A DNA stretch of 64,000 bases from Bathynomus jamesi (GCA_023014485.1 JAJOZX010001575.1:372501-436500), one strand, 5' to 3'. Positions 32,488-44,643 are shown, numbered from the stretch's first letter. Numbers and translations are program-made. The notes: generated by a model from the sequence alone, not told the origin.

Positions 32488-32705
32488 GTGGTGTTTTGGG
32501 AGTTATTTTACCTCGTTCGTAAAAGTAAAGGTCATGTGACGGAGGGCAGCTACAGCTTTACGGGGGATCCGAACCACGGGTCGACATATCATTTGGATGA
32601 AGAGGACGGTCCCCCATCCAAGTACAACCCACACCTAATGTCGCTTACGTTTGCTGATCGACAGGAAGCGGTGTTACTAAATGGCCACGACGTGACCCCA
32701 TTCCC
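32488..32705 (-). mobile_element. 5S rRNA-derived SINE, copy 3
   Basis: On the minus strand: GTCGTGGCCATTTAGTAACA, TGTCGATCAGCAAACGTAAG and GTACTTGGATGGGGGACCG, very close to the 5S rRNA order. The shared tail GACCCGTGGTTCGGATCC follows. This is the most 5S-like copy in the window. Confidence 0.8.
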
Positions 32706-33310
32706 TTTGGGATTATAATTTTTTAGATAAATGAGGAAGTAACAGAAGTTACAAATGGTCTTAACACGCGCATTTTTTTTATCTGGAGATACAATAATAA
32801 TATTATTAGTATTATTATTAGTAGTATCAGTGTAAAAACATTTTGTAAAATCTATTGTTATACATTTAATAATATTTTCAGTTGTTCGTTATATTTTCCA
32901 TACGCGAAGAATAAATTTATCAATAGGATTTTCCCGGTTTGTCGTCAGTGTTGAAATTGGAGGTTGTTCGTTCAAATGGGAATTCGTACATACAATATGC
33001 GAGGTTATATTCGAGTTTTCCATAATAACTGTTGCGTTCTTGAAATGGGTTTGGTAATCCGGTTTCTCGGGTAAATAGGTTGTTTTCCCCTTTTGTTGAG
33101 GGATGAGATTGCGTATTTGTGGTCTATGACTCGTTTATTTATGTTTTTTCCAACTTCGCCTTTCGCCCGTGTAATGTTTGTTGCTGTCAGTACAAGATAA
33201 GCTCTTTACGATTCTTTTGAATATTGGATTTTGGGGGAACTGTACCGCTCGGTTTTTTAAAGGGGGTTTATACTTCAATTACTATGAAGCGTTTTTTATA
33301 TATATATATA
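32706..33310. other. No recognisable gene or element
   Basis: AT-rich sequence with short (ATT)n tracts. Confidence 0.5.
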
Positions 33311-34579
33311 AGCACACGGGACAAAAAATTAGTCATCCCTAATAGCACCGATAGTAGGAAGTTCAAGGTCACACAGAGGGCGCTGATGTAGCATTGGTAA
33401 GTGACAAGTAGCGGTGACGTAGCACACAGGATCAGATCTGTTTCGTGAGGTGGTGAAGAACAAAGTGTGTGTTGGATATAGTCTGCAAAATGGGTCGTGA
33501 GGCAGACGTTACTCAGTGGCAAAAAGGAGCCATCGTGTTTGGCAGAGCCCACGGACACAAAATGTCTGAAGTAGCCCAATTTGTTGGTGTGTCAACGCGT
33601 ACTGTCCAGCGAGTTTACAAAGAGTGGTGTAGTTCGCAATCAACTGAAAATCGACGGCGTAACTGTGGCCGGAAAACAATTCTCGACAATAGGGACCGCC
33701 GCCATGTTTCTCGTCTAGTAACTGCAAATCGTTTTCAAACCAGAGAACAATTGCTCCAAGAAACCAATGAGGTTCTCCAGCGACCAATTTCCGAACGGAC
33801 ATTGCGACGAGAACTGCATGCGATGGACATCTGGAGCAGGGTACCAGGGAAGAGGCCGCTGTTAACAGCAGGTCACAAATTGGCACGTTATAAATGGGCT
33901 CAGAGGCACAAAAACTGGACTGCGGCAGATTGGAAACGTGTAATTTGGTCCGATGAGTCCCGTTTTTGTTTGTTCTCCAATGATGGGAGGCGACGAGTAC
34001 ATCGCAGGTCCAATGAAGCCTTTAATCCTGAATGCGTCGAAGGTGTTGTTCAGGCTGGAGGTGGTTCCGTGATGTTCTGGGGATGTTTTTCGTACCACGA
34101 AATGGGCCCCCTCGTTCCAGTGACGATGAATTAGAACCAGCAGGCGTACCTCCGCATACTAAATGATGAATTGGTACCCTTTGCCCTACATCTCCAGGAG
34201 CAGCATCACATTGCCACTCCTGTCTTCCAAGACGACAATTGCCGTGTGCACAGGGCGAGAAGTGTGTCTGAGTGGCACGACGAACATTCTGCAACACTGT
34301 CTCACCTCGAATGGCCCGCCAAATCCCCTGATTTAAATCCTATTGAAAATCTGTGGGATTATTTGGAACAGAAAGTGATGCGCGGGAATAGACACCCACG
34401 GACTCTGGCGGAACTTCGGGACCGGCTGATGAACGAGTGGCAGCAAATCGATGTTCAGTACATGCACAACCTCGTAGAGTCTCTGCCTCGCCGGATTCGT
34501 GCGGTTATCAAGGCCAGAGGCGCCGTCACACGTTATTAGGTACATTCTGAGGGGTGACTAATTTTTTGTCCGGTGTGCT
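33311..34579 (+). mobile_element. Tc1-like transposon (second family)
   Basis: Inverted ends AGCACACSGGACAAAAAATT..AGTCAYCC with TA at the flanks. Different sequence from the 17.5-kb family. One transposase frame with a single stop. Confidence 0.88.
33469..34539 (+). pseudogene. Tc1-like transposase (DD34E type) with one internal TAG
   Basis: 356 codons in one frame, interrupted only by TAG at 34132-34134 after VPVTMN. It starts just before MGREADVTQWQKG (the GTG/ATG choice at 33469-33490 is open). The N-terminal helix-turn-helix region is followed by VIWSDESRF (first Asp), VFQDDNCRVH (second Asp) and WPAKSPDLNPIENLWD (Glu). Otherwise full length, so inactivation is recent. Confidence 0.88.
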
Positions 34580-34589
34580 TATAATATAG

Positions 34590-35057
34590 TCGTAAAAGCC
34601 CAAGTTGGTCGAACATTTGTGTAAATTTTTATCCATGACCATTTTGTAACTAGCACTTCGAACAGGTTATATATTTTATATTTTCAGATCTTTAATTACT
34701 TTCGTTTGTGTTAAGGTAGGAGAAGAGGGGGGAGGGGGGAGATTCTATGAGAATATTTAGCTCATGCTTTTTTTACCAATACAGTTTTTTTTTGTTAAAA
34801 ATTTCACACGCGTTAAGATTATAAAAACTCTCTAGTCAAATAAGTCATCCTTCATCCTTCCACATTCTTTAGACACAGGCTGATTTTGTTTCAGGTTAGT
34901 TTAATCTGAGTTAACCTAACCTAATCCAGCGTAATCTAACTTCAAAAAAGTAGGTTGTACAAGAAAATCAATTTATTTACAGGATCTGACCTAATTGGTA
35001 AAATAGGTAGCTTACAATTGACGCTGCTCGGATATATATATATATATATATATATAT
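34590..35057. other. No gene; (TA)n at the end
   Basis: Contains TAACCTAACCTAATC at about 34913. (TA)n at 35033-35056 borders the next element. Confidence 0.5.
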
Positions 35058-36296
35058 TAGTGATGTAGCGGATGTCATTTTTTTCACATCCGCGGATGCG
35101 GATGAGGATGTTTGATTTCAACATCCGCGGATGCGGATGCGGATGCGGATGTCTACATTTTCGTTATTTTTTAGGATATATTCGAGATTTGTTGTGTTTA
35201 ACGTATATAATAAGTTATTATATAGAGAGCTGTAGCTATAATGTAGTATAATTGATTAATTGTACAATAATTGCTGTACTTTTCCCTGAACATATAAAAT
35301 AATAGCAAGCATCTAACTAATATAGAAATCAATTAGTGAATTCGTCTGCAAATAAATTCGTTATATTTTGTTGAGTTTCAGCCACAATTAGAAACCATAA
35401 TTGTGTTACCCGACCTCTTTCCCTAACCTCCACCCTTATAGAAAGAGATCTTTAATTAGCTTGATAACTATTTATATTAAGTTTAAAGTTTTATGAGGCA
35501 TATTTATAAATGAGTAATTAAAATAAAGTGAACTAAGATGTTCATCGTTTAATATTCAAACTTAATTATAGGAAGGTTATGCTTAAGGAACATTAATTTT
35601 TCTGCCTTTTCTGCTGCCAGTCTGTTTCTCTTTTCATATATTAATCCAGCACTGCTAAATAATCTCTCGCTTGGTACGCTTGTTGGAGGACGTGCTAAAT
35701 GTTTCCTTGCAAGTTTACTCAAGTATGGATAGATATTCTGCGTATTTCTCCACCAACTAATAGGATTGTCACATGCAGCCAGGCGTTTTTCTTGGTGATA
35801 GCTCTCGATCATTTTTACTAAATCTTTTGACATCGCGTAGGTCTCGTCATCGCTGCTTGACTCAAGAAACTGAGAGACAGATTCTGTGATAGATTTGCTT
35901 GTTGAAGGTGTTCGTTCTGTCACTGAAACTTTTATTCTTTTGGTGGGTGGCGAAGCGACAGATTCAAGAGATTGAAGCTCTTCAACTGCTTTGCCAAGTG
36001 ATGATTTAACTCGTTCTAATGTACTAGGTGAAAATAACTTAGCTTTGTAACGTGGATCTAAATAGGTTGCAAGAGAGTAACTTCATACAAGAATAGCCTC
36101 TCGTCTTGTTGCTTGCATCACTTTTGCGCACAATGAATTAGTTCTATTAATATAGTAGAATTTGATAATTTCCGCTTATTAATGACGTTTTATCTCAACG
36201 GTCCACATCCGCACGACATCCGCAGTCCAAAGTGCGGATGCGGATGCGAGAAAATGTGCGGATGTTCCGCGGATGCGGATGCGACCTACATCACTA
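35058..36296 (-). mobile_element. Deleted hAT element with GCGGAT subterminal repeats
   Basis: The end TAGTGATGTAGCGGATG and its complement near 36280-36296 lie in (TA)n, giving apparent ATATATAT duplications. GCGGAT/ATCCGC units are clustered at 35085-35150 and 36200-36285. The minus strand keeps the C-terminal part of the transposase. Confidence 0.82.
35549..36085 (-). pseudogene. hAT transposase C-terminal region
   Basis: The minus-strand frame contains ATYLDPRYKAKLF (the LDPRYK motif of hAT enzymes) near 36060 and runs to NPISWWRNTQNIYPYLSKLA and VPSERLFSSAGLIYEKRN, the dimerisation domain, ending at 35549. The frame is open upstream of the first usable start, so this is a truncated gene. 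The N-terminal finger and first catalytic residues are lost. Confidence 0.88.
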
Positions 36297-36555
36297 ATAT
36301 ATATATATTACACCGGCCCAGGCTCATAGGGGTGAAAAATATCTTTTTTCTTTTCTTAAGTCTCATCCCTGGAATTTGTTATGCGTGTCGAGAGGAAGTT
36401 TTGAGTGAAGTTTCAGCGGGATTCCATGATATTTAGTAGTGCCGACAGACTCTGAAATGTGTAGTTTTTCCGCACCACTCAGGAGGTAACTACAGCAGGC
36501 GCGTTTGTTTTAAGTGGTATCTCCAATAGGCCTAATCCACTTTTTTAATGTTAGC
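36297..36555. other. No gene; presumed 3' flank of the third hAT-like element
   Basis: CGGCCCAGGCTCATAGG at 36312 may be near the element end, but no matching inverted repeat was found. Confidence 0.35.
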
Positions 36556-38408
36556 TCATGAGGTTGATGTGCGTCCTGTCCTTATCATCGATTTCTTTGC
36601 CTCTGGAAAAGGCTCTTGGTGTTTTTCCTCGACTTGAAGAAGGTACTGCAGTTGTTGTTCATTTTTTGTGAGATGACTGCTGAAACTCTGAATTAATGAG
36701 ACCGCTCTCTCTGCATTATCGTTTACAACATTCATTGTTTTAACATATTCCTCAGCTAATTTATAATCGTCCCTGTTATCCCATTCTGCAGGATCTACTT
36801 CGAGAAACGTTGATTGAAGGGATAATTTCTCAAAGAAGGAGCGACTTGAGCTTGTGACAAAGTCCGCCAGACTTTTCTCTAGTGGGTCATCATGAGTGTG
36901 GTCAAAAGCAATTCGTTTTTCTGGTATTTCTGAACCAGGTCTTTCCAATGCCTGAACCATCTGCCGTTTCACTTGCAAAGTTATGCCATCATCAAAAAAG
37001 GCAAGCGACACAAGTTCTTCATTTAGATACCAGAGGTGACGGCATAGTGCTTTGCTAGCTATTGCTGAAAGTTCCTTATCATATTGCTGAAGCTCTTGTA
37101 GATACTCCAAATCGGTTCTTGGTGCAAAAGATGCGAAGGGAGCCGCAAACCATTTTGGCACATAAAAGCGGACAGCATAGCAAGAGAAGCGTTCCATTGC
37201 ACTCAGTTCCTGTTTTGTCAGGTTGAATTGCCAGCGAAACAATACAATTTTGATGGCATAAATCACTCGTGACATCCACCTAGCGCGATGTAAAGCCCCA
37301 GGTTGACGAAAATGTACTACTCCTGATAGAACACCACCTAAGTAAATAATTGATAATTCAAGAAGTTCGCGATAATCCGCTCTTGGGTGACTTCTCGCAA
37401 GCTGTTCTTCGCACAGTTTGAGGATTTCTGCTTTCCACGGCATGTTTGTATTGGCAGCCTCATATCTTTTATGATCCATTTGTTTCCAGGAAATCTTGAA
37501 ACGTTTGCAAAGTAATATATCCGGTCCCGTTGAATCACCGTAACACTTCTGAAAGACGTCTGATATCACAATTTCATTAATATGGTGGCAACAAGCCAAA
37601 GAAAGGAGTTTTCTATCAAGCTTACTTTCGATTATCATGCAAGCGCCTTTTTTTTGCCAGTATTGCTAGCGGTAGTATCAAAACACATTGCTTGAATACA
37701 TTCTCGCAAATTCCAATCGTCTAAGATTCTAGAACTGCTTCTGCAATTTTTCCGCCTTCTCCAGAAACAAGTTTGGGTACTGCTAGAAGCTTAGACTTTC
37801 CTCCACAAGAATAGCTAGCCTATCTATTTTTTCATCACTTGTTATATCTTGCATTACTTTACCATCCCAATGAATGGTAAGCGGAACGTCAGAGGTAAAG
37901 GTTTGCTTAATGTCATCTGCAACTTTTTGGCGTACGGCACTCCACACCCTCTGTAGAGTACTTCTGCCCAAAACAACATTGTCAGTGTCATGTCCAAGAG
38001 AAGTTGCAGCAGCTGAAAGCACCACAACAGCACTACGATCACTTGTTTTTGTTCGATCTAATGCCATTGCCAGATCAAGTGTTACGATGTGCTTACACTT
38101 TGATATTGTGCTGCTTAAAGGTTTGGATGTCATTTCAGGAGTGTACGATGTGCCTGGCTCTGGTTGCTCATCACTACTACTGCTTGAACTGCTATTACTG
38201 AACTGAACTGCAGCTGATGACAGTTTCTTTCGCAATGCCTGGGCTTCTTTTAGTGCAGCATTTCTTTCATCTCTTTTCCGTTTTCGCATTTGCTTGGCGA
38301 TCAGTTTATCATCATTATCAATCATGTAACCTCTCCTCCCTTTTTCTCTTTGAGCATGTAGGAATTATCTATCTACCTCATTTGACATATGAAAAAGGTT
38401 ATCTAAAC

Positions 38409-38582
38409 CAGTGGTTCCCAACCAATTTTGGCTTATGGCCCCCTTAGGAACCTTATTTTTTCCTGTGGCCCCCATAAGCATTATTTTCAGTAGGTAATAT
38501 GCAGATTTAACTCTATTTTACAAAATAACATTTTCCTGTGGCCCCCTTCAAATGTGCCATGGCCCCCGGTTGGGAAACACTG
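38409..38582. mobile_element. hAT MITE, 174 bp
   Basis: The ends CAGTGGTTCCCAACC and GGTTGGGAAACACTG are flanked by a perfect duplication ATCTAAAC (38401-38408, 38583-38590). It is the same family as 56495-56688, in the opposite orientation. It lies in the presumed intron of the third hAT-like gene. Confidence 0.9.
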
Positions 38583-38829
38583 ATCTAAACTATCTTGAAA
38601 TTCAGTTTCTTTTTTAATTTGATTTTGTTTGATTTTGATTTTTGAAGTGATCTGAAGTTCTCATACATTTTCTGAATTTTCGTTAGTACGTACATGTTAA
38701 TTTGGCTCTGGTGGGTATTTTCGCCTTGTCCCAAATCTCAAAAATTTCAGCATAAACTATGTTGGATGCTTCTTTCAATGTTTTCTTACTGTTTGTGAGA
38801 CAGAAAAGCCGACGTAGTACATCTCCATT

Positions 38830-39264
38830 TAGAGCCGGATTTAGACGTGTGGAGGCCCTGGGCAGCCTCCATGTGGAGGCCCCCCTACCTTAGGGGAAGA
38901 CATAATTGAAGTCATCCATAAGATTCATAATATAATTAACATACATACACTTTCAAAACATCGTGCACTCTTGTGTCTGTCCATTCCACTCATTTCTGCA
39001 AAAAATGAAAGCCACGGGTTACTCGGGTATTCCATTATAGTGAGAGTAGGCCTAAAAGAGTAATAAAAACAAATATAATCAGTACACAACAATAGTAATT
39101 GGTAAAAGTTTATGTACTACAGTGGTATTGGATGCGCGTGTTTTTTTGTTGATCATCTATCGGGTTTTTCTAGTTTCGGGTTTTTTCTATTTTGATAATG
39201 GCTTGTCAATATGTGGAGGCCCATGGGCAGCTGCCCACTTTGCCCACTCCTAAATCCGTCCCTG
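38830..39264. mobile_element. Non-autonomous hAT element, 435 bp, in the first exon of the hAT-like gene
   Basis: The ends TAGAGCCGGATTTAG and CTAAATCCGTCCCTG are flanked by a perfect duplication TCTCCATT (38822-38829, 39265-39272). Removing it joins the coding sequence on either side, so the insertion disrupted a once-continuous reading frame. Confidence 0.85.
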
Positions 39265-39359
39265 TCTCCATTGGATGGAAGCTTCTTACTGCCAGTTGTG
39301 TCAATTGGCTGTCCAATCAGCCATATTTCAATTTTTCTTGTTACAATTGAATCTGACAT

Positions 39360-39600
39360 GGTGAAGGATAAAATCTGCAAATATTAAGAGAAAACACTCG
39401 CACGTTAATTCTTCCCTGCGTCTTAAACAATGCTGATGTGAACAGCGACCCTCCCACTTTCCTCCGTAGCCGATGACGTCACCAGTAATGACGTCAGGTC
39501 AAAAGACGTGTTTCTACTCAACAATGTAATATGTGACAGTGAGTGTAACATGTGAAGCACAATCCACAAGAGTGTGAATAGGCATAGTTTGCACACAATA
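39360..39600 (-). promoter_or_regulatory. Candidate promoter region of the third hAT-like gene
   Basis: Two copies of the palindrome TGACGTCA (39474-39481, 39489-39496), the CRE consensus, lie about 115-137 bp upstream of the presumed start at 39359. No TATA box is obvious. Function is inferred only from consensus and position. Confidence 0.3.
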
Positions 39601-39614
39601 TTTGTACTACGAAT

Positions 39615-39906
39615 TAACCTTTGGTTAGCTTCCGCCCGAACTGTTCATTCTGACGAAGGTCAAGCTTTTCACTCCACCTTAGACCTACAGTTTAACGTGG
39701 AATCCGAACCACGCCCCATCAGCAGCCCAGCGTCTTAACCACTAACTAGGCCACCTGGGTACCCATTTATCTACCAACCACTTTCTTTATTGTGTGGAAG
39801 GATGAACAGCTGGGTTTTGCTGCGGGCCGGCTGCCGTCGGGTCTCGAACCCGGGGCCGATGGATTCGTAGTCAGCGACGCTAACCACTACACCACCGAAT
39901 TACGGG
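39615..39906 (-). mobile_element. Dimeric tRNA-derived SINE, copy 3
   Basis: The minus strand carries TAGTGGTTAGCGTCGCTGAC and GGTTCGAGACCC in the first unit, a linker with CACAATAAAG, then GTTAAGACGCTGGGCTG and GGTTCGGATTCC, and the tail TTCGGGCGGAAGC. Confidence 0.8.
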
Positions 39907-39909
39907 ATT

Positions 39910-40771
39910 TCTTAGTAATTTTACCAGCAATTGATATTTTCGCAATAAATGAAAAATACAAGAGGCTGTCGACACCACCAAAAGTGCATAGATATTGTTG
40001 AAATTTAGTGTGCGAATATATTATGATGGTGGTACCAATTTTAGGGGGTTAGACTTTCACTTTTCAAAAATAAGTTTTTTTGGGCTAGTCTAAATATATA
40101 ATATGCTTGTACTATTTTAAATCTTCAAACATTAGAAATGCACTATATTCTTGACCGAAAAGTCGAAAACTCAATAAACAGAGCCAACAACAATTTAAAG
40201 GACTTAATTTTGTCTACGTCAATTGTATGAAATTAGTAGATACAACAAAAATCAATTGAACGAAAGTGAAAAACAAAAGGAAGTCGAAGGTATTACAGTA
40301 GGGGAATGAAAGTAGTGACGCGGCAAGTTAATAAAATGCTCAGCAGATTGTAGGACCGAAAGCGAACTTACGACAAACACCGAAACAAGCACCGCGCCCG
40401 GAAAAGACTCCCTCCAGTGAAATGATAACAAAATGTGATCAAACGGCTTCATGAGAAGCGATCGAGATGGGGCGATGAGAATAAAATACCCAATTATATA
40501 GAAACAGAATGCTTTAAATGTTAAGACCTGTAACAAATCACACCCGTGAAGAAAATGTATACAAAGAATTACGAGTTATATCGTACGCAGACATCTTATT
40601 AAAGGATACTGTAGATACAAATAGGAACAGTGCATCTATGTCCATGTTCTCTGAATTTAACATTATGAGTTTGGATATTGCGAGTTTGGTGGAGCTGTAT
40701 GTAAATTCCATCTCCTCTCCATGCAAATAGTGCACGAGTTATGGAAATTGCAAGTATGGAGAAGTGTTCTA
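39910..40771. other. No recognisable gene or element
   Basis: A 70-codon plus-strand frame (40518-40730) has no motif I know and no supporting context, so I do not call it. Confidence 0.45.
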
Positions 40772-40887
40772 CAGGGTGAGTCAAAAGTCTGGAAACGGAG
40801 GAACTGCTTTTTAATGCAAATATATATATATGTATATTTGCATTGAAAAGCATAGTTCGTATGTTTTCAGGCTTTTGACTCACCCTG
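40772..40887. mobile_element. Tc1/mariner-type palindromic MITE, 116 bp
   Basis: The end CAGGGTGAGTCAAAAGTCTG and its complement are flanked by TA (40770-40771, 40888-40889). The arms run almost to the centre (a TATATA loop), so the element is a near-perfect hairpin. Confidence 0.85.
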
Positions 40888-41747
40888 TATATTCATCACC
40901 CATCAAGGAGCATTCCGACGAAAGTTTATAAAAAATAGACGAACAAAAATCAGCATTTGGGAAGAGATTCTTTAGTAAAGGTGATTTCGACGTCTTTGAG
41001 ACTATCATAGTAATACGATTTATTCAAAATGTTCAGAGAGACATCCCCAGATGGGGGATCAGCCCTCCAAAATGGCTATCTCAGTAAAGAAATTAATGAT
41101 ACTGTAAAAGGAACTTCCACGCATAATCCTCCCCGAAAGGGCACTGAAACGGAAAAATGCCCAAGTCAAAGAGCGAAAGAACAATGAAGACGATACTCGC
41201 AAACATACAAGGCTTAAGAACAAATTAAATTCTGAACAAAGTATTAATCTGAAGGGAATCATGGACGAAATAAAAGTAGACTTCACGCGCTTAACTGAAA
41301 CTCATTTCAAAGATTGGCAAAAACCAGTTTGGCAATCTTGAAGGTCGTAAAATAAAAAGTAAAAAAATAACTTCTTTTTTTTTTTTTTGTCTCGAAACCC
41401 AAAATTGGAAGATGACAAAAGGAAGTTGAATGCTTTGCAAAAATAATGTTAAGAAAATCGACTAACTATTTACAACTGGTGGAAGTAAAAATGGAGAAAC
41501 TAAAATACTCGAATCAGAAAGTTTTGTGATATCTTAAATGAGATCAGAAACCTCCTTAAAAAGTTTAAAATCCTTTTTATAAATTGTACGAGGCGAGGGA
41601 GGTGACCCGAAAGTGTCCAGGAGCAAGGGATAATTCTGTAGTACCGCCTTAAAGACGTGTTTGTTAAAGTGTCACAAATAACGGAAAATATTAGGAAGAC
41701 TCGACGACGTATATTTAATAAAACCTTAACTTAAACATTAGTTTGAA

Positions 41748-41915
41748 GGTCGTCAAGCTTTTCGCCCCCCCCCCCATCTTAGACCTTAACGTCGAATCCG
41801 ACCCACGACCCACCGAGGAAGTCTGAAATTACAAAGTCTTCATTCGGACTAGATATCTCACGACCTCCCGATCGGCAGCGGCAGCCCAGCGTCTTAACTA
41901 CTAGGCTAACCAAGA
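41748..41915 (-). mobile_element. Degenerate tRNA-derived SINE fragment
   Basis: GGTCGTCAAGCTTTTC, ATCTTAGACCTTAACGTCGA and CAGCCCAGCGTCTTAACTAC match the minus strand of the SINE second unit. An inserted stretch and a C-run separate them. Confidence 0.55.
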
Positions 41916-42182
41916 AGGTATAATAATATCAGATACGAGTGATTAAATCAGATGACGGAAACCAAAACTGAACGCTTCAGTTTGAAATCTAAGGAAAACA
42001 GTTCGGAATAACGTAAAATCAGTCATGGTAGCGATAGACATGGTATTTCTAAGGATAAAAAAATTGGAATAGATTCTGTACCCCTTGGAAGAGAGAGGAC
42101 TACAGGGTCGTCGGAAAAACCCGCACCGAGAAAGCAAACGAGAGGAAAGTGAAGCAAATATGAAAGGACGAACACTGTTCTG

Positions 42183-42290
42183 AGGGTGTCCGAAAAGTCT
42201 CCTACGTAATGAGAATTAAGGTTCCTTGAAGTACGCGTGGAACATTTTTAATGCGTTTCCCATTGGGTAGAAACCTTTGGGGCACCCTGT
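42183..42290. mobile_element. Possible mariner-type MITE
   Basis: AGGGTGTCCGAAAAGTCTCC and the complement of CAGGGTGCCCCAAAGGTTTC form imperfect inverted ends. TA is present only at the right flank. Confidence 0.45.
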
Positions 42291-43119
42291 ACAAAAGCGG
42301 CGGAGTAGTTTTAAACAAAATAAATGCAGAACAACAAAACCGTAATGAGAGAGAAACGTCAGAGAGATGGCGACATAAAAGCACCAATACGAAAACACGG
42401 AACGAAGGATATGTCGTCGCAGAAGTGACGAAGTAAATTCCGAAATCTAATACGACCGATGAACCTCAAAGGAAAGAAGATGAACCAGTACACTAATGAT
42501 GTTTCGAAAGTTAGGTTCGAAATACGTACAAAGGGTACAATACGAGAGAGCAATTCCTTTGGGGAAGAATTACAAAGGCTTTAATTTTGTTAGACGATAT
42601 TGCAGAAATTACGGGACAAATTAAAGCAGCGCTCATTTCGGACATTTTGGACAGATGAAACGCTACATTATAAAGAAGAAAAAAAGTCCATAAGAATGCG
42701 TCTGTATGTACTATGAAAAAGTTACCGATAAAGGATGTAATAAAATCCTATAGTGTTTTTGCCAACTTTGGTTTTTTGGGAGGTTTTTTTTATAGTTTAG
42801 ACACGGGTGTTATCAAAGTAGAATTTTTGATAAGTTAAATTCGGACGATGGTCTGGAAACTCTCAGTCGATTTAATATGTACGAAAATCTGGGTGCGATT
42901 ATAATTGAAAATAAAAATGGTGCCTAATTTCAAGACAAATTATGTTGCTTTCACAACATCACTGGGGAAAGGGAAAGGCAGGATGTGCAACATCCATAAA
43001 TTAAAAACTAAGCAGGGACCAATTTTCAGTTTGCGTGAGAACAACTTTTCAGTTCGAATACCAAAATTATTTCATCAATTGCCAAAATGGATAAGAAATA
43101 TTGCGGATATCTTACTTAA

Positions 43120-43343
43120 CCCATTAATGTCCGTTGGTAGAATTTCCTACCGCCAAAATTGTTCGTCATTGTTGCATCACTTTTTCCCGTATTGACGTGA
43201 TCTTTGGTATGAGTCATTGATATGACGCAATCTTTTAGATTCTCAAATCGATCCATTTTCAATGAATAGAATATTTCCTTTTAAAACGAAATATTCTATT
43301 CATTTTGGCGGTGGGAAATTCTACCCAATGGGCACTAATTGGG
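43120..43343. mobile_element. piggyBac-like MITE
   Basis: It starts TTAA-CCCATTAATGTCC and ends GGGCACTAATTGGG-TAAA, with GTAGAATTTCC repeated inside each end in inverted order. The right TTAA is degraded. Confidence 0.55.
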
Positions 43344-43349
43344 TAAAAA

Positions 43350-43699
43350 AGGAAAGTAAACACCCGTCGCGCAACAATCACAGATGAGCCAGGTCTGCTT
43401 TCTCTCTTATGGATCGACTCTTGGTGACATGAAATGGGGAACTCGAGCAATTCTATCCTCCACGAGACTAACTCTTCATACAGTTAGGAGGGCTTCGAGC
43501 GCTGTAACTTCCCGAGGCATATATAAAACAAAAGATTCGAAGCCAAAAGAAGAGAGTGGATCTTTCTTCACTATTACGACGTCGTTCCATTTGTCAGCGT
43601 TACGTTCTCCGCTTTTATTATACAAACTTTTGAAGCTTTTCATCAACGAAACTACAAAAGTTTTCGAAAATTTTTATCCTATAAATTAGTTTCTTTAAG

Positions 43700-43700
<1 letters not shown>
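43350..43700. other. No recognisable gene
   Basis: Short frames only, without motifs. (TA)n follows at 43704-43740. Confidence 0.45.
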
Positions 43701-43747
<47 letters not shown>

Positions 43748-43749
<2 letters not shown>

Positions 43750-44643
43750 GGCCCGGATTTAGCTATAGGCGAACTAGGCGATCGCCTAGGGCCTCGCGCC
43801 AAAGGGGGCCTCGCTCAAGCCGTTTTGCGCGTTCTGTTCAAGTGATATTAATGATTTAGAACTCTATGAAGAACTTAAAGTACTTTGCAGGTTTATACCT
43901 GAGAAAACAGATCTCGGAAATGCCCTTGTTTATATAGTGCAAAAACAACTAAGTGAGATTTATCCTAATGTTTATGTTGCACTTCGAATAGTATTAACCA
44001 TCCCAGTTACTGTTGCTTCGGCTGAAAGAAGTTTCTTGCGTCTCAAACTTATTAAAACATATTTGCGTTCCACCATGTCTCAAGCGAGATTGCAATCATT
44101 AGCTATGTTATCAAAAGAAAACGATATAACAAATTCATTAGATTATTCTCAATTAATTGAAGAGTTTAGCTCGAAGAAAAGTAGAAAAGCATTGCTGTAA
44201 TATTCAAGGAGCATCTGAACCAAATATTAAAGCATTAATATTTAGCCTGATAAGTCGATCACTCACTATTATAAAAAATGAAATCATTGAAATGTCAACA
44301 TCTCTTTTACATCACATATGAAAAACGTTTGTATACTATGGAAAGTCATTACCTATAATATTATATAAATCTTAGAAATCATTGTCTTATATTTTCGATA
44401 CAAATCTTGATTCATATTATAATTTATACTTATTTGTATCGTTTATTTATATTTCTTATACAATTTCCATGCGTGATTATTTTGGTTTGGTTTAATTTTT
44501 AAGTGCTGGCATAGTTCTGTCTATGCGGGATTCTAATATTGCTGGTATAGTACCGATAATTAAGTCCATATTTTCATATATATAGGCCTATGGCTTCGCA
44601 ATTTCTAGATCTGCCTAGGGCCTCGCAACTTCTAGATCCGGCC

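Larger units (their letters stand above)
36556..39359 (-). pseudogene. hAT-like transposase, third family member, with two MITE insertions
   Basis: An N-terminal block from ATG at 39359 reads MSDSIVTRKIEIWLIGQP, is interrupted by a MITE (38830-39264) and continues to KAKIPTRAK; it aligns with the start of the 4.8-kb copy. After a probable intron (about 38690-38330, holding a second MITE) come MIDNDDKLIAKQ, a basic helix, a serine run, HWDGKVM, then frameshifts near 37785 and 37650 around FDTTASNTG. A long frame from 37638 has a CCHHI motif, RADYREL, ARWMSRVIYA, HLWYLNEELV and VNDNAERA. All catalytic motifs are present but split among frames. Confidence 0.75.
40985..43110 (+). pseudogene. Heavily decayed LINE
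   Basis: At 41200-41310 a translation with frameshifts gives ILANIQGLR and KGIMDEIKVDF..TETHF, resembling the start of a LINE endonuclease. At 42915-43105 FSLRENNFSVRIPKLFHQLP resembles the C-terminal end of LINE reverse transcriptases. The 1.6 kb between is not readable and contains a SINE fragment and a MITE. Whether both ends belong to one element is inferred. Confidence 0.4.

Noticed and set aside
40518..40730. 70-codon frame with overlapping minus-strand frames
   Set aside because: No motif, and both strands are equally open, as expected by chance.
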